A DNA stretch of 64,000 nt from Streptomyces sp. NRRL S-340 (GTDB lineage: Bacteria; Actinomycetota; Actinomycetes; Streptomycetales; Streptomycetaceae), in NCBI RefSeq assembly GCF_000720185.1, contig NZ_JOIY01000033.1, forward strand, positions 62,001-126,000, in the 5' to 3' direction. The notes below the pieces were generated by a model. The model had not been told where the DNA came from, made no database searches, and saw only the letters and a list, made by a program, of their open reading frames with translations. Below are positions 1-8,122 of the stretch, one piece after another. Both the position numbers and the translations under genes were made by a program. Positions within the stretch are counted from its first letter, which is position 1. Each line of letters starts with the position of its first letter.

Positions 1-672
1 TACGAGGTGCGGGTGCTCGGCCGGCGGCCGCCCGGCGCCGTGGACCTGCGCGAGGGCGGGAGGGCGCTGGACGCGGCCGTGGCCGGTGCGGACACGGTCG
101 TGCACTGCGCGAGTCCGCCGCGGGACGGTGGCGAGGAGGCCGCGGCCCACCTGGTCGCGGCGGCGCGCCGGGCCGGGGCGGGACATCTGGTGCTCGTCTC
201 CGCCGTGGGCGCGGGCCGGCTGCCGCTGGGCCACTACGAGACCGCGCGGGCCGTGGAGCGGTTGGTCGAGGAGTCGGGCCTGGGCTGGTCGGTCCTGCGT
301 GCCACCCGGACCCACGACCTCCTGGCGGCCGCCTTCCGGCGCATGGCCCGGCCGCCGGTCATGCTGCTCCCGGCGGGTGTGCGGGAGCAGCCGGTCGAGG
401 CGGCGGAGGTCGCCGGACGGCTGGCGGAACTGGCGGCGGGCGCACCGGCGGGGCGGGTGCCGGACATGGGCGGCCCCGAGGTCCGCGGCCTGGAGTCCCT
501 GGCCCGCGCCTACCTCGGGGCCACGGCCCGCCGCCGCCCCGTCCTGAACGTGCCCCTGGCCGGCCGCGCCTACCAGGGTTTCCGCGAGGGCGAGCACCTC
601 GCTCCGCGGCGGGCCGTGGGCAAGCGCACCTTCGAGGAGTACCTGGCGGCCCGCCGCGGCCGGCGGGAGTGA
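1..672 (+). CDS. NAD(P)-binding epimerase / NmrA-like protein, 5' end missing
   Basis: The frame is open from the first base, so the start codon and the glycine-rich NAD(P)-binding loop lie outside the window; the GTG at base 7 is probably internal. What remains looks like an atypical short-chain dehydrogenase (NmrA/YwnB type). There is a YEVRVLGRR strand, then DTVVHCAS, then HLVLVSAVGAG. Next comes an HYETARAVERLVEESGL helix, where the family usually has the Tyr-x3-Lys or related pair, followed by WSVLRAT. The C-terminal half is compatible with the small substrate-binding lobe. Such proteins either reduce a metabolite with NAD(P)H or act as redox-sensing regulators; the sequence does not say which. 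The gene ends in TGA just before a repeat array. Family call fairly safe, substrate unknown. Confidence 0.75.
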   Translation, partial: YEVRVLGRRPPGAVDLREGGRALDAAVAGADTVVHCASPPRDGGEEAAAHLVAAARRAGAGHLVLVSAVGAGRLPLGHYETARAVERLVEESGLGWSVLRATRTHDLLAAAFRRMARPPVMLLPAGVREQPVEAAEVAGRLAELAAGAPAGRVPDMGGPEVRGLESLARAYLGATARRRPVLNVPLAGRAYQGFREGEHLAPRRAVGKRTFEEYLAARRGRRE

Positions 673-1241
673 GGCGGCCGGACCGTCACCGCGGACGTAC
701 CGGGCCGCGGGGCCGGCGGGGAGCGACGCGGCCGGACCGTCAGAGCGGGGCGCACCGCGGCCGGCCCGGCGGGGAGCGACGCGGCGGGGCGACTGTCAGG
801 GCGGGCGGCCCCGCCCGACGGGGATTGAGACGGCGGGGCCCTCAGCGCGCGTCGGGGCCGGCCCGGCGGGGAGCGACGCCGAGGCGACGTCGGGGGCGGG
901 CGCCCAAACGGGCGGGACCGAGACGGCGGGGCCCTCAGCGCGGGCGCACCGGGTCGGCCGACCGGAAGCGACGCTGCGGGACGACGTCAGCACGCGCGGC
1001 CCTGCCAGGCAGGGAACGAGACGGCAGGGCCCTCAGCGCGGCGTACCGGGGCCAGCCGGCGGGAAGCGGCGCGGCGAGGCGACGCCAGCGCGGGCGGCCC
1101 CGCCCGGCGGGAAACGAGACGGCAGGGCGCTCAGCGCGGGCGCACCGGGGCCGCAGGGTCGGGCGGCCGGCCCGAAGCGACGCGGCGGGACGGCGTCAGC
1201 GCAGGCGGCCCCGCCCGGCGGGAAACGAGACGGCAGGCCCC
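673..1241. repeat. Degenerate tandem array, five ~100-bp units, ending at the ROK stop codon
   Basis: This 569-bp gap contains no credible gene. A core GAGACGGC followed by (A/G)GGGC-type sequence and CTCAGCGCG recurs with starts at 827, 920, 1018, 1116 and 1227, spacings 93, 98, 98 and 111 bp. A second motif close to GGCGGGGAGCGACGC recurs between cores (715, 769, 865, and degenerate copies after 960, 1058 and 1170). The stretches 1093-1126 and 1204-1237 are identical over 34 bases. The last unit runs into the stop codon of the ROK gene at 1242-1244. The repeated GCCCCGCCCGGCGGG part can fold, so the array may also end transcription from the right. Confidence 0.8.
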
Positions 1242-2480
1242 TCAGCGCGGGCGCGGCGGGGCCGCGGGGCCGGGCGTCTCGCGGGGGTGAGGGGGCGGGC
1301 CGGGGGGCGCGAAAAGGATCTCCTGGGCGCGGTCCCGCGCCGTCAGGAGCGCGCCGCGCAGCACCGCGCCGCCGCCCAGCGTGCTCGCCCGGACCTCGGT
1401 GGGCAGCGGTGACATCCGGGCGACCCGCCGCGCCACCCGCGCGGCGAGCGCGTCCCCGCCGGCCCGGCCGATCTCGCCGCCCAGCACCACGCACCCGGGG
1501 TCCAGCACCGCCACCACGGAGGCCGCCGCGAGGGTCACCCGGTCGGCGAGGGCGTCCAGGAACTCGGCGGCCCGGGGCGCGTCCCCCCGCACCGCGCCGC
1601 GCACCAGTTCCGCGGCGGCCGGTTCCCGTCCCGCCGGGGCCGCCGAGATCCCGAACCGGGCGGCCAGCTCCGCCACCGCCGCGGAACCGGCCAGCGAGTG
1701 GAAGCCGCCCGTGCAGTCGGTCGCCGAGGGCAGGCCGCCGGTGCCGGGCACGGGCAGGAACCCGATCTCGCCCGTGCCGCCGGAGGCGCCGTGCCGCAGG
1801 ACGCCGTCCAGGACCACCGCCGCGCCGGCGCCGTGGCCCAGCCACAGCAGGACGAACGTGTCCCGCCCCCGGGCGGCCCCGTCGCGCTGTTCGGCCAGCG
1901 CGGCGAGGTTCGTCTCGTTCTCGACGATGACGCGGGCCCGCGGCAGCCGGTCCTGGAGCGCGGCCACCAGCCGGCGGTGCCACTCGGGCAGCCCGGTGGT
2001 TCCGCGCAGTTCGCCCGTGTCCGGGTCGATCAGGCCGGGCGCGCCTATGCCGACGGTGTGCAGCTCTTCCGCACCCGCCTCCTTGGCGGCGCGCTCCACC
2101 AGGGTGACGGCCTGCTCGACGGCCGGGCCGGTGCCGGTGCCCGGACCGATCGGCACCGACTCGGCGGCCAGTTCGCGGCCGATCAGGTCGCAGACGGTCA
2201 CGGCGACGCTGTCGGTGCGCACGTCGAGGGCGGCGAGGTGGGCCCGGTCGGCGACGATGCCGTACAAGCGGGCGTTGGGTCCGCGCCGCTGCTCCCCGGA
2301 CTCCCCCACCACGGTGATCAGGCCGGAGACCGTCAGACGCTCGACCAGGTCCGCGACGGTCGGCCGGGACAGTCCGGTCAGATGCTTCAACTGCCCTGCC
2401 GTCAACGGCCCTTCCTGCTGCAACAGGCGCAGGGCGAGCCGGTCGTTGATGGCCCGGGCGGTGCTCGGGGATGCGGGCAT
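1242..2480 (-). CDS. ROK-family transcriptional repressor (NagC/XylR type)
   Basis: A 412-residue protein with an N-terminal winged helix-turn-helix (about residues 8-60, with LSRPTVADLVERL as recognition helix) followed by a sugar-kinase-fold ROK domain (about 80-395). Family members bind a sugar or sugar phosphate in the ROK domain and release DNA. Two features argue against kinase activity. The usual catalytic Asp stretch (NDANAAAL-like) reads NETNLAAL. The usual His/Cys zinc motif after the glycine-rich loop is absent, leaving GASGGTGEIGFLPVPG with a single later Cys. It is divergent from an MFS transporter, with a palindromic operator candidate between them, so control of that exporter is the simplest role. 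The proline-rich tail runs into the downstream repeat array. Ligand not predictable. Confidence 0.88.
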   Translation of the reverse strand: MPASPSTARAINDRLALRLLQQEGPLTAGQLKHLTGLSRPTVADLVERLTVSGLITVVGESGEQRRGPNARLYGIVADRAHLAALDVRTDSVAVTVCDLIGRELAAESVPIGPGTGTGPAVEQAVTLVERAAKEAGAEELHTVGIGAPGLIDPDTGELRGTTGLPEWHRRLVAALQDRLPRARVIVENETNLAALAEQRDGAARGRDTFVLLWLGHGAGAAVVLDGVLRHGASGGTGEIGFLPVPGTGGLPSATDCTGGFHSLAGSAAVAELAARFGISAAPAGREPAAAELVRGAVRGDAPRAAEFLDALADRVTLAAASVVAVLDPGCVVLGGEIGRAGGDALAARVARRVARMSPLPTEVRASTLGGGAVLRGALLTARDRAQEILFAPPGPPPHPRETPGPAAPPRPR

Positions 2481-2541
2481 GCCGGGAATCCTTCCAGATC
2501 CGCGGGGGCGGGCCGCCTCGCGGGCCGCCCCCGGTCCCTAT

Positions 2542-2564
2542 CTATCAGGCAGGGTCCCTGATAG
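2542..2564. promoter_or_regulatory. Palindromic operator candidate between ROK and MFS genes
   Basis: CTATCAGG (2542-2549) and CCTGATAG (2557-2564) are perfect inverted arms with a 7-nt spacer. The inner part also contains CAGGGTCCCTG (2550-2560), a perfect palindrome around one base. It is one of the few A/T-containing spots in the 139-bp divergent gap and lies 56 bp upstream of the MFS start. Position and symmetry fit an operator for the adjacent ROK repressor; binding is inferred. Confidence 0.5.
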
Positions 2565-2619
2565 TTTACGTCCGCAGCAGCACGGCGGGACGAGGCACAC
2601 GCCCGGGAGGGGCCGGAGA

Positions 2620-3831
2620 ATGACAGCAGTGGTCTACCAGCAGCGCGAGGTCAGGCGCGCCCGGTACGCCGTGGCGGCCGTCTTCGCCGTGCACGGCGCC
2701 GTGACGGGATCGTTCGCCACGCGGGTGCCCTGGATCCAGGACCACGCATCGGTCAGCGCCGGCCAACTGGGTCTCGCGCTGGCGTTCCCCGCGCTGGGGG
2801 CGTCCGTGGCGATGCCGCTGGCCGGGCGCATCAGCCACCGCTTCGGCGCCCGCACCGCCCTGCGCGGCCTGCTGGCCCTGTGGACGCTCTCGCTGGTCCT
2901 TCCCGCGCTCGCCCCGAACCTGCTCGCCCTGTGCCTGGCCCTGTTCGTGTACGGCGCCTCGGCGGGCATGTCGGACGTCGCGATGAACGCGCTCGGCGTG
3001 GAGGTGGAGAACCGGCTCGGCCGCTCGATCATGTCGGGGCTGCACGGCATGTGGAGCGCGGGCGCCCTGATCGGTTCGGCGGCCGGGACGCTCGCCGCGC
3101 ACCTGGGGGCGGACGCCCGCCTGCACCACACGCTGACGGCGGCCGTGCTGACGGTCCTCGGCTTCACCGCCTGCGCCTGGGTCCTGGACCTGCAGCCCGC
3201 CGAGGACGAGGACCCGCCGCCGCGGTTCGCGCTGCCGCCGAAGTCGGCCCTGCTGATCGGTGCCGTCGGGTTCTGCGCGGTGTTCGCGGAGGGCGCGAGC
3301 CTGGACTGGTCCGCGGTCTACCTGCGGCAGCGGCTGGAGACCTCGGCCGGACTCGCCGCGGCCTGCACGACCGGCTTCACCTTCACCATGGCCATCGCCC
3401 GGATCGCGGGGGACAAGGTGGTGGACCGGTTCGGCTCGGTGCGCACGGTGCGGGCCGGCGGGGTGCTGGCCGTGGCCGGGGGCCTGCTGGTCGTGGCGGC
3501 GGGGCATCCGGCGGTGGCGATGACCGGGTTCGCCCTGATGGGTCTGGGCATCGCGGTCGTCGTCCCGCTCTGCTTCGCCGCGGCGGGACGCAGCGGACCG
3601 AACCCCAGCCAGGCCATCGCGGGTGTGGCGACCATCACGTACACCTCGGGTCTGGTGGCGCCGGGCGCGATCGGCGGTCTCGCCCAGGCGACCAGCCTGG
3701 TGGTGTCGTTCGGCCTGGTCACCGTCCTGGCGTGCGGCCTGGCGGTCTTGGCGGGAGTGCTGCGGGCGGGCGACCGGGACCGTCCGAGGATCAGCGGGCC
3801 GGGCGCAGCAGTTCCTGACCCGCGGCCCTGA
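2620..3831 (+). CDS. MFS transporter
   Basis: A 403-residue integral membrane protein of the major facilitator superfamily with about 12 hydrophobic segments in two halves, separated by an acidic and proline-rich loop near residues 193-205. The loop after segment 2 reads GRISHRFGART, a version of the conserved MFS A-motif. The family resembles YbjJ/fucose-permease-like proteins, which often belong with sugar or sugar-acid control. The ATG at 2620 is preceded by GGGAGG about 9 bases upstream. It is divergent from a ROK repressor, so sugar-linked induction is likely. Its 3' end overlaps the converging thioesterase gene by 41 bp. Direction of transport and substrate are unknown. Confidence 0.85.
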   Translation: MTAVVYQQREVRRARYAVAAVFAVHGAVTGSFATRVPWIQDHASVSAGQLGLALAFPALGASVAMPLAGRISHRFGARTALRGLLALWTLSLVLPALAPNLLALCLALFVYGASAGMSDVAMNALGVEVENRLGRSIMSGLHGMWSAGALIGSAAGTLAAHLGADARLHHTLTAAVLTVLGFTACAWVLDLQPAEDEDPPPRFALPPKSALLIGAVGFCAVFAEGASLDWSAVYLRQRLETSAGLAAACTTGFTFTMAIARIAGDKVVDRFGSVRTVRAGGVLAVAGGLLVVAAGHPAVAMTGFALMGLGIAVVVPLCFAAAGRSGPNPSQAIAGVATITYTSGLVAPGAIGGLAQATSLVVSFGLVTVLACGLAVLAGVLRAGDRDRPRISGPGAAVPDPRP

Positions 3832-4249
3832 ACTCCGCGCTCCACGGCGCCGGCCGCAGCGTCGCCGGGTCCAGCCGGACCAGGACGCGGCTGCCGTGCG
3901 CGTACGTCAGCGCGCCGTCGGCCGAGCAGAAGCGGAAGCCGTAGGTGAGGCCGGTGGTGCCGAGCCGTTCGAGCCACAGGTGGACGGCGTACCCGCCCGG
4001 CCGGGTCACCGGCGCCTCGTAGGTGATGCGCAGTTCCTTGACGGCGTTGCAGGCGTCCCCGGCGGCCACCCAGTCGCCCTCGAAGCGGAAGCCGTGCTCG
4101 TGCCACAGCCCGGCCCAGGCGCGTTCGACCATGAGCGGGTAGCGGGCGTTGTGCAGCAGCCCGAGGGCGTCCAGGTCGTCGAAGTGGACGGTGACGGGGA
4201 TCAGCCGCCCGTACGACAGGGCGGGGGCGGCGGGCGCTTCGGCGGTCAC
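3791..4249 (-). CDS. Acyl-CoA thioesterase, hot-dog fold (4HBT family)
   Basis: A 152-residue single-domain hot-dog protein. The segment VHFDDLDALGLLHNARY matches the 4-hydroxybenzoyl-CoA thioesterase signature, in which the first Asp of the D-x-D-x-x-G stretch is the catalytic carboxylate. Such enzymes hydrolyse acyl-CoA thioesters in the cytosol. The GTG at 4249 was chosen because AGGAG lies 7 bases upstream and the family normally begins shortly before this motif; the frame stays open far upstream, but only as a shadow of the permease gene. It is divergent from the uracil/xanthine permease and converges on the MFS gene with a 41-bp overlap of coding ends. Acyl substrate not predictable. 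Confidence 0.85.
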   Translation of the reverse strand: MTAEAPAAPALSYGRLIPVTVHFDDLDALGLLHNARYPLMVERAWAGLWHEHGFRFEGDWVAAGDACNAVKELRITYEAPVTRPGGYAVHLWLERLGTTGLTYGFRFCSADGALTYAHGSRVLVRLDPATLRPAPWSAEFRAAGQELLRPAR

Positions 4250-4456
4250 GGTGATGCTCCTGAACGTACGGGCCGGGCGGCGGGACCGGACGCACGGCCG
4301 GGTCGGCGCGAGGGGGCGTACGGGCCCGCAGGGCGGGACGACCGTCATTCTAAGCGGTCGCTCAGCCTGTCCGGCGGGGAAGGTGCTGGTCAGCCGCCCG
4401 GCCACCCGCACAATGGTCTGGACAGACTTCACGTACAGAGAAAGCGAAACCCCACC

Positions 4457-5869
4457 ATGGACCTCGGCGTGCGCTGGAAACTGCACGGTGACGGGCGCAC
4501 GCCCGCACCCGGAGCGGTGGTCCGGCCCGACGAACGGCTGTCCTGGCCCCGCACGGTCGGGCTCGGCGCCCAGCACGTCGTGGCCATGTTCGGCGCCTCT
4601 TTCGTGGCCCCCGTGCTCATGGGCCTCGACCCGAACCTCGCCATCATGATGTCGGGCGTGGCGACCGTGCTCTTCCTGCTCGCCACGCGTGGCCGGGTGC
4701 CCAGCTACCTGGGCTGCTCGCTGTCGTTCGTGGGCGTCGCCGCGGTGATCCGGGCGCAGGGCGGCACGAGCGCGACCGTGACCGGCGCGGTCTTCGTCGT
4801 CGGCGTCGTGCTGTTCCTGGTGGGCGTCGCGGTGCAGCGGTTCGGGGCGCGGATCATCCACGCCGCGATGCCGCCGATCGTCACGGGCGCGGTGGTGATG
4901 CTGATCGGCTTCAACCTCGCCCCGGTGACCGCCTCGACGTACTGGCCGCAGGACCAGTGGACGGCCCTGCTGGTGATGCTGTTCACCGGACTGGCCGTGG
5001 TCTGCCTGCGGGGTTTCTGGTCCCGGATCGCGATCTTCCTCGGGCTGGTCTTCGGCTACGGCATCTCCTGGGTCTTCGACCGGGTCTTCGGGAAGATCCA
5101 CTCCGTGGACGGGTCGGGCAGGCTCACCGACCACTGGCGCCTGGACCTCTCCGGCGTCTCCAAGGCCGACTGGATCGGTCTGCCGGCCTTCCACGGACCG
5201 GCCTTCCACTGGTCGGCGATCCTGGTCGCGCTGCCCGTCGTGATCGCGCTGGTCGCGGAGAACGCCGGCCACGTGAAGGCGGTCGGCGAGATGACCGGCG
5301 ACCCGCTCGACGACAAGCTGGGCACGGCGATCTCCGCGGACGGCGTGGCCTCCATGATCTCCACGGCCGTGGGCGGCCCGCCCAACACCACCTACTCCGA
5401 GAACATCGGCGTGATGGCGGCCACCCGCGTCTACTCGACCGCGGCCTACTGGGCCGCCGCCGGCTTCGCGCTGCTGTTCGGCGTCTGCCCCAAGTTCGGT
5501 GCCGTCGTCGCCGCGATCCCCGGCGGCGTGCTCGGCGGCATCACCGTCATCCTGTACGGCATGATCGGCCTGCTCGGCGCGCAGATCTGGACCAACGCCA
5601 GGGTGGACCTGCGCAACCCGCTGAACCTGGTGCCGGCCGCGGCGGGCATCATCATCGGCGTCGGCAACGTCAGCATGAAGTTCACCGACACCTTCTCGCT
5701 GAGCGGCATCGCGCTCGGCACGGTCGTCGTCATCACCGGGTACCACGCCCTGCGGGCCTTCGCCCCGGCGCACCTGAAGAAGCAGGAGCCGCTGCTGGAC
5801 GAGGGCACGTCGTCGTACGACGCGTCGGGGCGGGCCGGGAGCGGCGAACCGGGTCAGGCCGCGTCCTGA
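4457..5869 (+). CDS. Uracil/xanthine permease (NCS2/NAT family)
   Basis: A 470-residue nucleobase:cation symporter of the NCS2 family with about 14 membrane segments. The QH pair near the end of the first segment (GLGAQHVVAMFG) and the signature ENAGHVKAVGEMTG, whose Glu contacts the base, are both present, as is GGPPNTTYSENIG. The pattern is closer to UraA-type uracil permeases than to eukaryotic ascorbate carriers. It would import uracil, or possibly xanthine, for salvage, complementing the pyrimidine cluster 23 kb away. The ATG at 4457 has only a weak GAGAAAG-like ribosome site. The C-terminal 30 residues are hydrophilic. The stop codon is the first base of a 22-bp duplication. Confidence 0.9.
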   Translation: MDLGVRWKLHGDGRTPAPGAVVRPDERLSWPRTVGLGAQHVVAMFGASFVAPVLMGLDPNLAIMMSGVATVLFLLATRGRVPSYLGCSLSFVGVAAVIRAQGGTSATVTGAVFVVGVVLFLVGVAVQRFGARIIHAAMPPIVTGAVVMLIGFNLAPVTASTYWPQDQWTALLVMLFTGLAVVCLRGFWSRIAIFLGLVFGYGISWVFDRVFGKIHSVDGSGRLTDHWRLDLSGVSKADWIGLPAFHGPAFHWSAILVALPVVIALVAENAGHVKAVGEMTGDPLDDKLGTAISADGVASMISTAVGGPPNTTYSENIGVMAATRVYSTAAYWAAAGFALLFGVCPKFGAVVAAIPGGVLGGITVILYGMIGLLGAQIWTNARVDLRNPLNLVPAAAGIIIGVGNVSMKFTDTFSLSGIALGTVVVITGYHALRAFAPAHLKKQEPLLDEGTSSYDASGRAGSGEPGQAAS

Positions 5870-5910
5870 GACGCGCCCGCGCGGAACGTGAGACGCGCCC
5901 GCGCGGAACG
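5867..5910. repeat. 22-bp perfect tandem duplication starting at the permease stop codon
   Basis: The unit beginning TGAGACGCGCCCG and ending CGCGGAACG occurs at 5867-5888 and again at 5889-5910 without a mismatch. The first copy includes the TGA stop of the permease, so the duplication reproduces the stop codon and following bases. It opens a 403-bp gene-free stretch. Confidence 0.9.
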
Positions 5911-6272
5911 TACCGGATGCGGCAGGCGCCCGGGCGTCGCCGTGGCCGCGGCCGGCGCAAGGACCGTGCCGGGGTCACGGCGGGCACCGGACCGCACCGG
6001 CTCTCTGACGGGTGCCGGGCCGCGCCCGGGACCGTGACGGGTTCCGGACCGTGCCGGGTCCGCAGCGGGTGCCGGGCCGCGCCCGGGACCGTGACGAGCG
6101 CCGGGCCGTCCCGGACCGTGACGGGTTCCAAACCGTGCCGGCTCCGTGGCGCGTGCCCGGTATAGGTGAGCGCCCCTGCGGCCGGGCCCGGATCGCTCGG
6201 ACGTTCCCCCGTTCTGGGGAAGCGTCCGGCCGGTCGGCCCCAGGGCCGGTGCGGGCCTGGAACCCTGCCCCC
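5911..6272. repeat. Gene-free stretch with interleaved direct repeats
   Basis: No gene is supported here. Positions 6010-6039 and 6067-6096 are the same 30 bases (period 57). A second unit, ACCGTGACGGGTTCC followed by two variable bases and ACCGTGCCGG, lies at 6031-6057 and 6115-6141 (period 84, two mismatches). ACCGTGACG also recurs singly. The 5912-6009 part shows nothing recognisable. The promoter of the following DUF5995 gene should lie in the last 130 bp, but I cannot assign its hexamers. Confidence 0.75.
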
Positions 6273-6968
6273 ATGGGGCAATCGGTACAACTCATCCGTC
6301 GTCCGGACACAGTGGACGCGGTCGTCACACGGATGCGGGGCCTGGCCGCCGGGCTGCCGGAGCGGGACGGGATCGCGGTCTTCAACCGGGTCTACCTCGC
6401 CGTCACCGAGGAGGCCGGACGGCGGCCGGCGGCCGGGCGGTTCACCGGAGCGCGGGCGGCGGCCACGCTGGACGTACGGTTCACCGAGCGGTACCTCACC
6501 GCCGTGGACCCGGCGGCCCAGGAGCGGCACGCACCGGCCTGCTGGCGGCCGCTCCTCCAGTCGCGCCGGCACCCGGGCGTGCGCCCGCTCCAGTTCGCGC
6601 TGGCCGGCGTCAACGCGCACGTCGGACACGACCTGGCCCTGGCCGTGGTGGACACGTGCGCGGCGCTGGAGTGCGAACCGGCCGATCTGGAGGGCGACTT
6701 CGAGCGGGTGGGCGACCTGCTGGCCGCGCTGGAGGAACGCGTCCGCGAGGACCTGATGCCGGGTCCGGACCTGCTGCGGATCGCCGACCCGCTGACCCAT
6801 CTGCTGGGCGCGTGGAGCCTGGAGCAGGCCCGGGACGCCGCCTGGTCGGCCGCGCGGGCGCTGTGGGCGCTGCGCCGGCTGCCCGACGTGGCCGAGGACT
6901 TCACCCGGCGGCTGGACGCGGCGGTCGGCTTCGCCGGTCGCATGATGCTCACACCGCTGCCCGCCTGA
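6273..6968 (+). CDS. DUF5995-family protein
   Basis: A 231-residue soluble protein, apparently all helical, that I recognise tentatively as DUF5995 from its layout: an N-terminal MRGLAAGLPERDGIAVFNRVYLAV-type stretch, a FTERYLTAVD segment and a central ALAGVNAHVGHDLALAV segment. The His-x3-His pair in NAHVGHDL and nearby acidic residues could bind a metal, but that is inference. There is no signal peptide or membrane segment. The ATG at 6273 lacks a strong ribosome site; no better in-frame start exists close by. It stands alone between repeat-rich spacers and the luciferase-like gene. Function unknown. Confidence 0.7.
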   Translation: MGQSVQLIRRPDTVDAVVTRMRGLAAGLPERDGIAVFNRVYLAVTEEAGRRPAAGRFTGARAAATLDVRFTERYLTAVDPAAQERHAPACWRPLLQSRRHPGVRPLQFALAGVNAHVGHDLALAVVDTCAALECEPADLEGDFERVGDLLAALEERVREDLMPGPDLLRIADPLTHLLGAWSLEQARDAAWSAARALWALRRLPDVAEDFTRRLDAAVGFAGRMMLTPLPA

Positions 6969-7148
6969 CCGGCCCGCCCCTCCCCCGCCGGGCCCGCGGC
7001 GGCTCGGACCGTTCCCCGGGCCCGGGCGCCGCCGAAGGCTCCACTGCCGCTCGACGGCACCGCGCTGCTCCCCGGAACTGCCGTGCGGTCGCTGTACGTT
7101 GCCCATGGACACCGGCGATCACCGGCGATCACGAAGGAGCGCACCACC

Positions 7149-8078
7149 ATGGCGACCCGTCTGGGACTGGGCCTTCCGCAGAACCGTCAGTACGACCTCG
7201 GCAGGGACGTGCCCGACGTGGCGCGGACGGCGGAGGGCATCGGCTACGACAGCCTCTGGGTGTACGAGCGGGCACTGTTCCCGGAGCCCGCGACCCAGGG
7301 GCTCTACGGCATCGAGGGCCTGCCCTGGCCCGACTCCTACCGCCATGTGGCCGACCCGCTGGTCACGCTCACGCTGGCCGCGGCCGTCACCGAGCGGGTG
7401 AGTCTCGGCAGCAGTGTGCTGGTCGCGCCGCTGCACGTGCCCTTCCAGCTGGCCAGGACCCTGGCCTCGCTGGACGCGGCCAGCGGCGGCCGGGTGATCG
7501 CGGGCCTGGGCACCGGCTGGTCCCTGGACGAGTACGCGGCGGCGGGCATCCGCCCGATCAAGGAGCGCGGCCGGGTGCTGGACGAGGTGATCGACGTCTG
7601 CCGGGCGGTGTGGGGCCCCGACCCTGTGCGCCACCACGGCCGGATCACCGAGATCGACTCGGCCGTGGTCGGCCCCAAGCCCGCCCGGCCGATCCCGATC
7701 CTGCTGGCCGCGACCACCCGCAAGGCGCGCGAGCGGCTGGTGGAGCACGCCGACGGCTGGCTGCCGGCCGGCATGGGCGTCGAGCAGGTCGCCGCCCAGT
7801 GGCACGCCCTGCAGGACCTGGCCGCCGAGCGCGGCCGGCAGCAACCCATCCGGACGGTGCTGCGGGCGAACGCCCGCTACTCGCCCAAGGCCCGGGAAGG
7901 CGCCGACCGGAGCCCCTTCCACGGCAGCGCCGACCAGATCGTCGAGGACCTTCTCGCGCACGCCGGGATCGGCATGGAGGAGATCCTCGTCGATCTGCAG
8001 AGCACCCTGCGGGACGCCGAGGAACTCAAGGACGTCGCCGCGGAGGTCTACGAGAAGGCGCGGGCCGCCGGGCTGTGA
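7149..8078 (+). CDS. LLM-class F420/FMN-dependent oxidoreductase
   Basis: A 309-residue (beta/alpha)8 luciferase-like monooxygenase. It begins RLGLGLPQN, has the GIGYDSLWVYER strand typical of coenzyme F420-dependent actinobacterial members, and the GRVIAGLGTGWSLDEY turn that holds the flavin phosphate. Streptomyces makes F420, and this subclass mostly uses it to oxidise or reduce small molecules. AAGGAG sits 10 bases before the ATG. Just upstream is a perfect 10-bp direct repeat (CACCGGCGAT at 7110 and 7120) touching the ribosome site, and TACGTT at 7095-7100 could be a -10 element. It converges on davB. Substrate unknown. Confidence 0.85.
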   Translation: MATRLGLGLPQNRQYDLGRDVPDVARTAEGIGYDSLWVYERALFPEPATQGLYGIEGLPWPDSYRHVADPLVTLTLAAAVTERVSLGSSVLVAPLHVPFQLARTLASLDAASGGRVIAGLGTGWSLDEYAAAGIRPIKERGRVLDEVIDVCRAVWGPDPVRHHGRITEIDSAVVGPKPARPIPILLAATTRKARERLVEHADGWLPAGMGVEQVAAQWHALQDLAAERGRQQPIRTVLRANARYSPKAREGADRSPFHGSADQIVEDLLAHAGIGMEEILVDLQSTLRDAEELKDVAAEVYEKARAAGL

Positions 8079-8122
8079 CCGCCCCCGCCCGGGACCGGCC
8101 CTCGGGGGCCGGCCCCGCGAGC

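Noticed and set aside
690..1260. CRISPR-like appearance of regularly spaced repeats
   Set aside because: Repeats are degenerate, spacers are themselves repetitive, spacing varies from 93 to 111 bp, and no cas gene is present.
669..1412. A 247-residue plus-strand reading with repeated GNETAGRSAR-like peptides
   Set aside because: It is the translation of the DNA repeat array in a stop-free GC-rich frame, has no ribosome site, and runs antisense into the ROK gene.
4412..4427. DasR-like site AATGGTCTGGACAGAC before the uracil/xanthine permease
   Set aside because: By eye only 10 of 16 positions fit the remembered consensus and the right half-site is poor; too weak to report as a site.
3791..5773. 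Long minus-strand reading joining the thioesterase to 500 upstream codons
   Set aside because: The upstream part is the shadow of the permease gene; the thioesterase family begins at the GTG at 4249, which has a good ribosome site.
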